From the NCBI GenBank assembly GCA_964528155.1, contig CAZGRL010000167.1, forward strand, positions 1 to 6,999: 6,999 nt of DNA, read 5' to 3'. A program made the translations under genes and the position numbers. This DNA is from G001797105 sp964528155 (GTDB lineage Bacteria; Chloroflexota; Anaerolineae; Anaerolineales; E44-bin32). The stretch's first letter is position 1, and every line of letters begins with the position of its first letter. A model generated the notes under the pieces. The model had not been told where the DNA came from. It ran no database searches and saw only the letters and a program-made list of their open reading frames with translations. Below are positions 6,079 through 6,999 of this stretch, piece by piece.

Positions 6079-6999
6079 CCCACCTCGCCCCCGGGTACGG
6101 GCACGGAACTCACGATCTCGCTGATGAGCATCCGAGTATCGATCTCGCGCACCCTGGCCGACGAGCCGATGATCAACCGGTGAGCCAGAGCAGGGACGGC
6201 CAGGGCTTTGACATCATCGGGTATGATGTACGAGCGACCGAGGATCGCCGCCCGTGCTTGAGCCGTGCGTACCAACGCCAGCGTGCCGCGAGGGCTTGCT
6301 CCCAGGTAGATCTCGGCGTGATTCCTGGTCGCACTCACAAGATGCAGGATGTAACGCTTCAGCTCATCCGACACGTGGACCTGACGCACAGCCTGCTGCG
6401 CAGCCAGAAGCGCGTCGACTTCCACGACGCGCTCCAGGCTCTCGATCGGGTGAACCAACATCTGCCGATTCATCATTTCGATCTCATCTTGCACGGCGGG
6501 GTATCCCAGACTGATCCGGAGAAGAAATCGGTCAAGCTGGGCTTCCGGCAAAGGAAATGTGCCTTCGTACTCGATCGGATTCTGAGTAGCCAGGACCAGG
6601 AACGGCTCGGGGATGGAATAGGTCACACCATCTACCGTGACCTGTCGCTCTTCCATCGCTTCGAGGAGGGCGGCCTGTGTCTTGGGTGTGGCTCGATTGA
6701 TCTCATCCGTGAGCACGATCTGGGCGATGATCGGGCCAGGGCGGAACTCGAATTCCCTCGTCTTCTGGTTGAAGATCGAGACACCCGTGACATCGCTAGG
6801 CAACATGTCGGGCGTGAACTGGATGCGGTTGAACGTCGTTCCGATCGAACGTGCCAGACTTTTGGCCAGCATCGTCTTTCCCGTGCCGGGCACATCTTCG
6901 ATCAGGACGTGGCCTCGGCATAGCAGGCCGATGACGGTCAAACGAATGGCTTCAGGTTTCCCGACAATCACCTTGCTCACGTTTTCGATCAAGCGGTCT
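6075..6999 (-). CDS. MoxR-family AAA+ ATPase, 5' end beyond the window
   Basis: This is a cytosolic AAA+ ATPase of the MoxR class, generally thought to remodel or insert cofactors into protein complexes together with von Willebrand A or DUF58 partners. The frame is open at the window edge; the first in-frame start-like codon (TTG at 6992) sits inside the conserved N-terminal region, so the true start is upstream. Counting from that TTG, Walker A is EDVPGTGKT (32-40), Walker B with the following Glu is VLTDEINRA (93-101), sensor 1 lies in LATQNPIEYEGTFPLPEAQL (134-153) with the Arg-rich LDRF after it, and the sensor 2 region is GASPRGTLAL (231-240). All the key ATPase residues are present. It heads the visible part of the operon; its TGA overlaps the ATG of the DUF58 gene as ATGA. 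Confidence 0.95.
   Translation of the reverse strand, partial: DRLIENVSKVIVGKPEAIRLTVIGLLCRGHVLIEDVPGTGKTMLAKSLARSIGTTFNRIQFTPDMLPSDVTGVSIFNQKTREFEFRPGPIIAQIVLTDEINRATPKTQAALLEAMEERQVTVDGVTYSIPEPFLVLATQNPIEYEGTFPLPEAQLDRFLLRISLGYPAVQDEIEMMNRQMLVHPIESLERVVEVDALLAAQQAVRQVHVSDELKRYILHLVSATRNHAEIYLGASPRGTLALVRTAQARAAILGRSYIIPDDVKALAVPALAHRLIIGSSARVREIDTRMLISEIVSSVPVPGGEVG

Noticed and set aside
6060..6923. 287-codon open frame on the + strand
   Set aside because: It is antisense to the well-supported MoxR gene, and its composition follows the codon pattern of that gene.

Overview
The window is about 7 kb of fairly GC-rich bacterial DNA. It holds six protein-coding genes, two cut by the window edges, in two converging blocks. 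No RNA genes, insertion sequences or CRISPR arrays were seen. The gene set fits a deep-branching bacterium, plausibly Chloroflexota (Anaerolineae-like): a CUT1 sugar ABC ATPase, an archaeal-type phosphoglycerate mutase, a MoxR/DUF58 pair, a membrane-fused spermidine synthase-like protein, a Lit/DUF1461 membrane protein, and an intergenic region of degenerate heptanucleotide repeats. That taxonomic guess is inference; no marker gene is present.

Left block (+ strand, 1-2162): the last three quarters of a CUT1-type ABC transporter ATPase, then a hairpin terminator, then a complete cofactor-independent phosphoglycerate mutase (ApgM). Sugar uptake beside a lower-glycolysis enzyme makes metabolic sense, but the terminator suggests the two are mostly separate transcription units.

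Middle (2163-2451): a 289-base gap between convergent genes. It holds a 46-base near-perfect palindrome and then a tract in which variants of several 7-base words follow each other in register. I see no credible gene there.

Right block (- strand, 6999 down to 2452): a tight four-gene operon in the order MoxR AAA+ ATPase (start outside the window), DUF58 protein, membrane-fused spermidine synthase-like protein, Lit/DUF1461 membrane protein. The first two junctions are ATGA overlaps and the third gap is 19 bases, so translational coupling is likely. All products but the ATPase have predicted membrane segments. The MoxR-DUF58 pair is widespread and usually travels with a transglutaminase-like protein. 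Here the in-window downstream partners are instead a putative membrane-bound aminopropyl- or methyltransferase-like protein and a probable lipoprotein acyl-chain transacylase, which hints at a cell-envelope or lipoprotein role for the operon (inference).

The most notable points are the Lit homologue inside a MoxR operon, the loss of spermidine-synthase active-site acids in the fused protein, the altered metal-site residue in ApgM, and the 7-base periodic tract with its palindrome.
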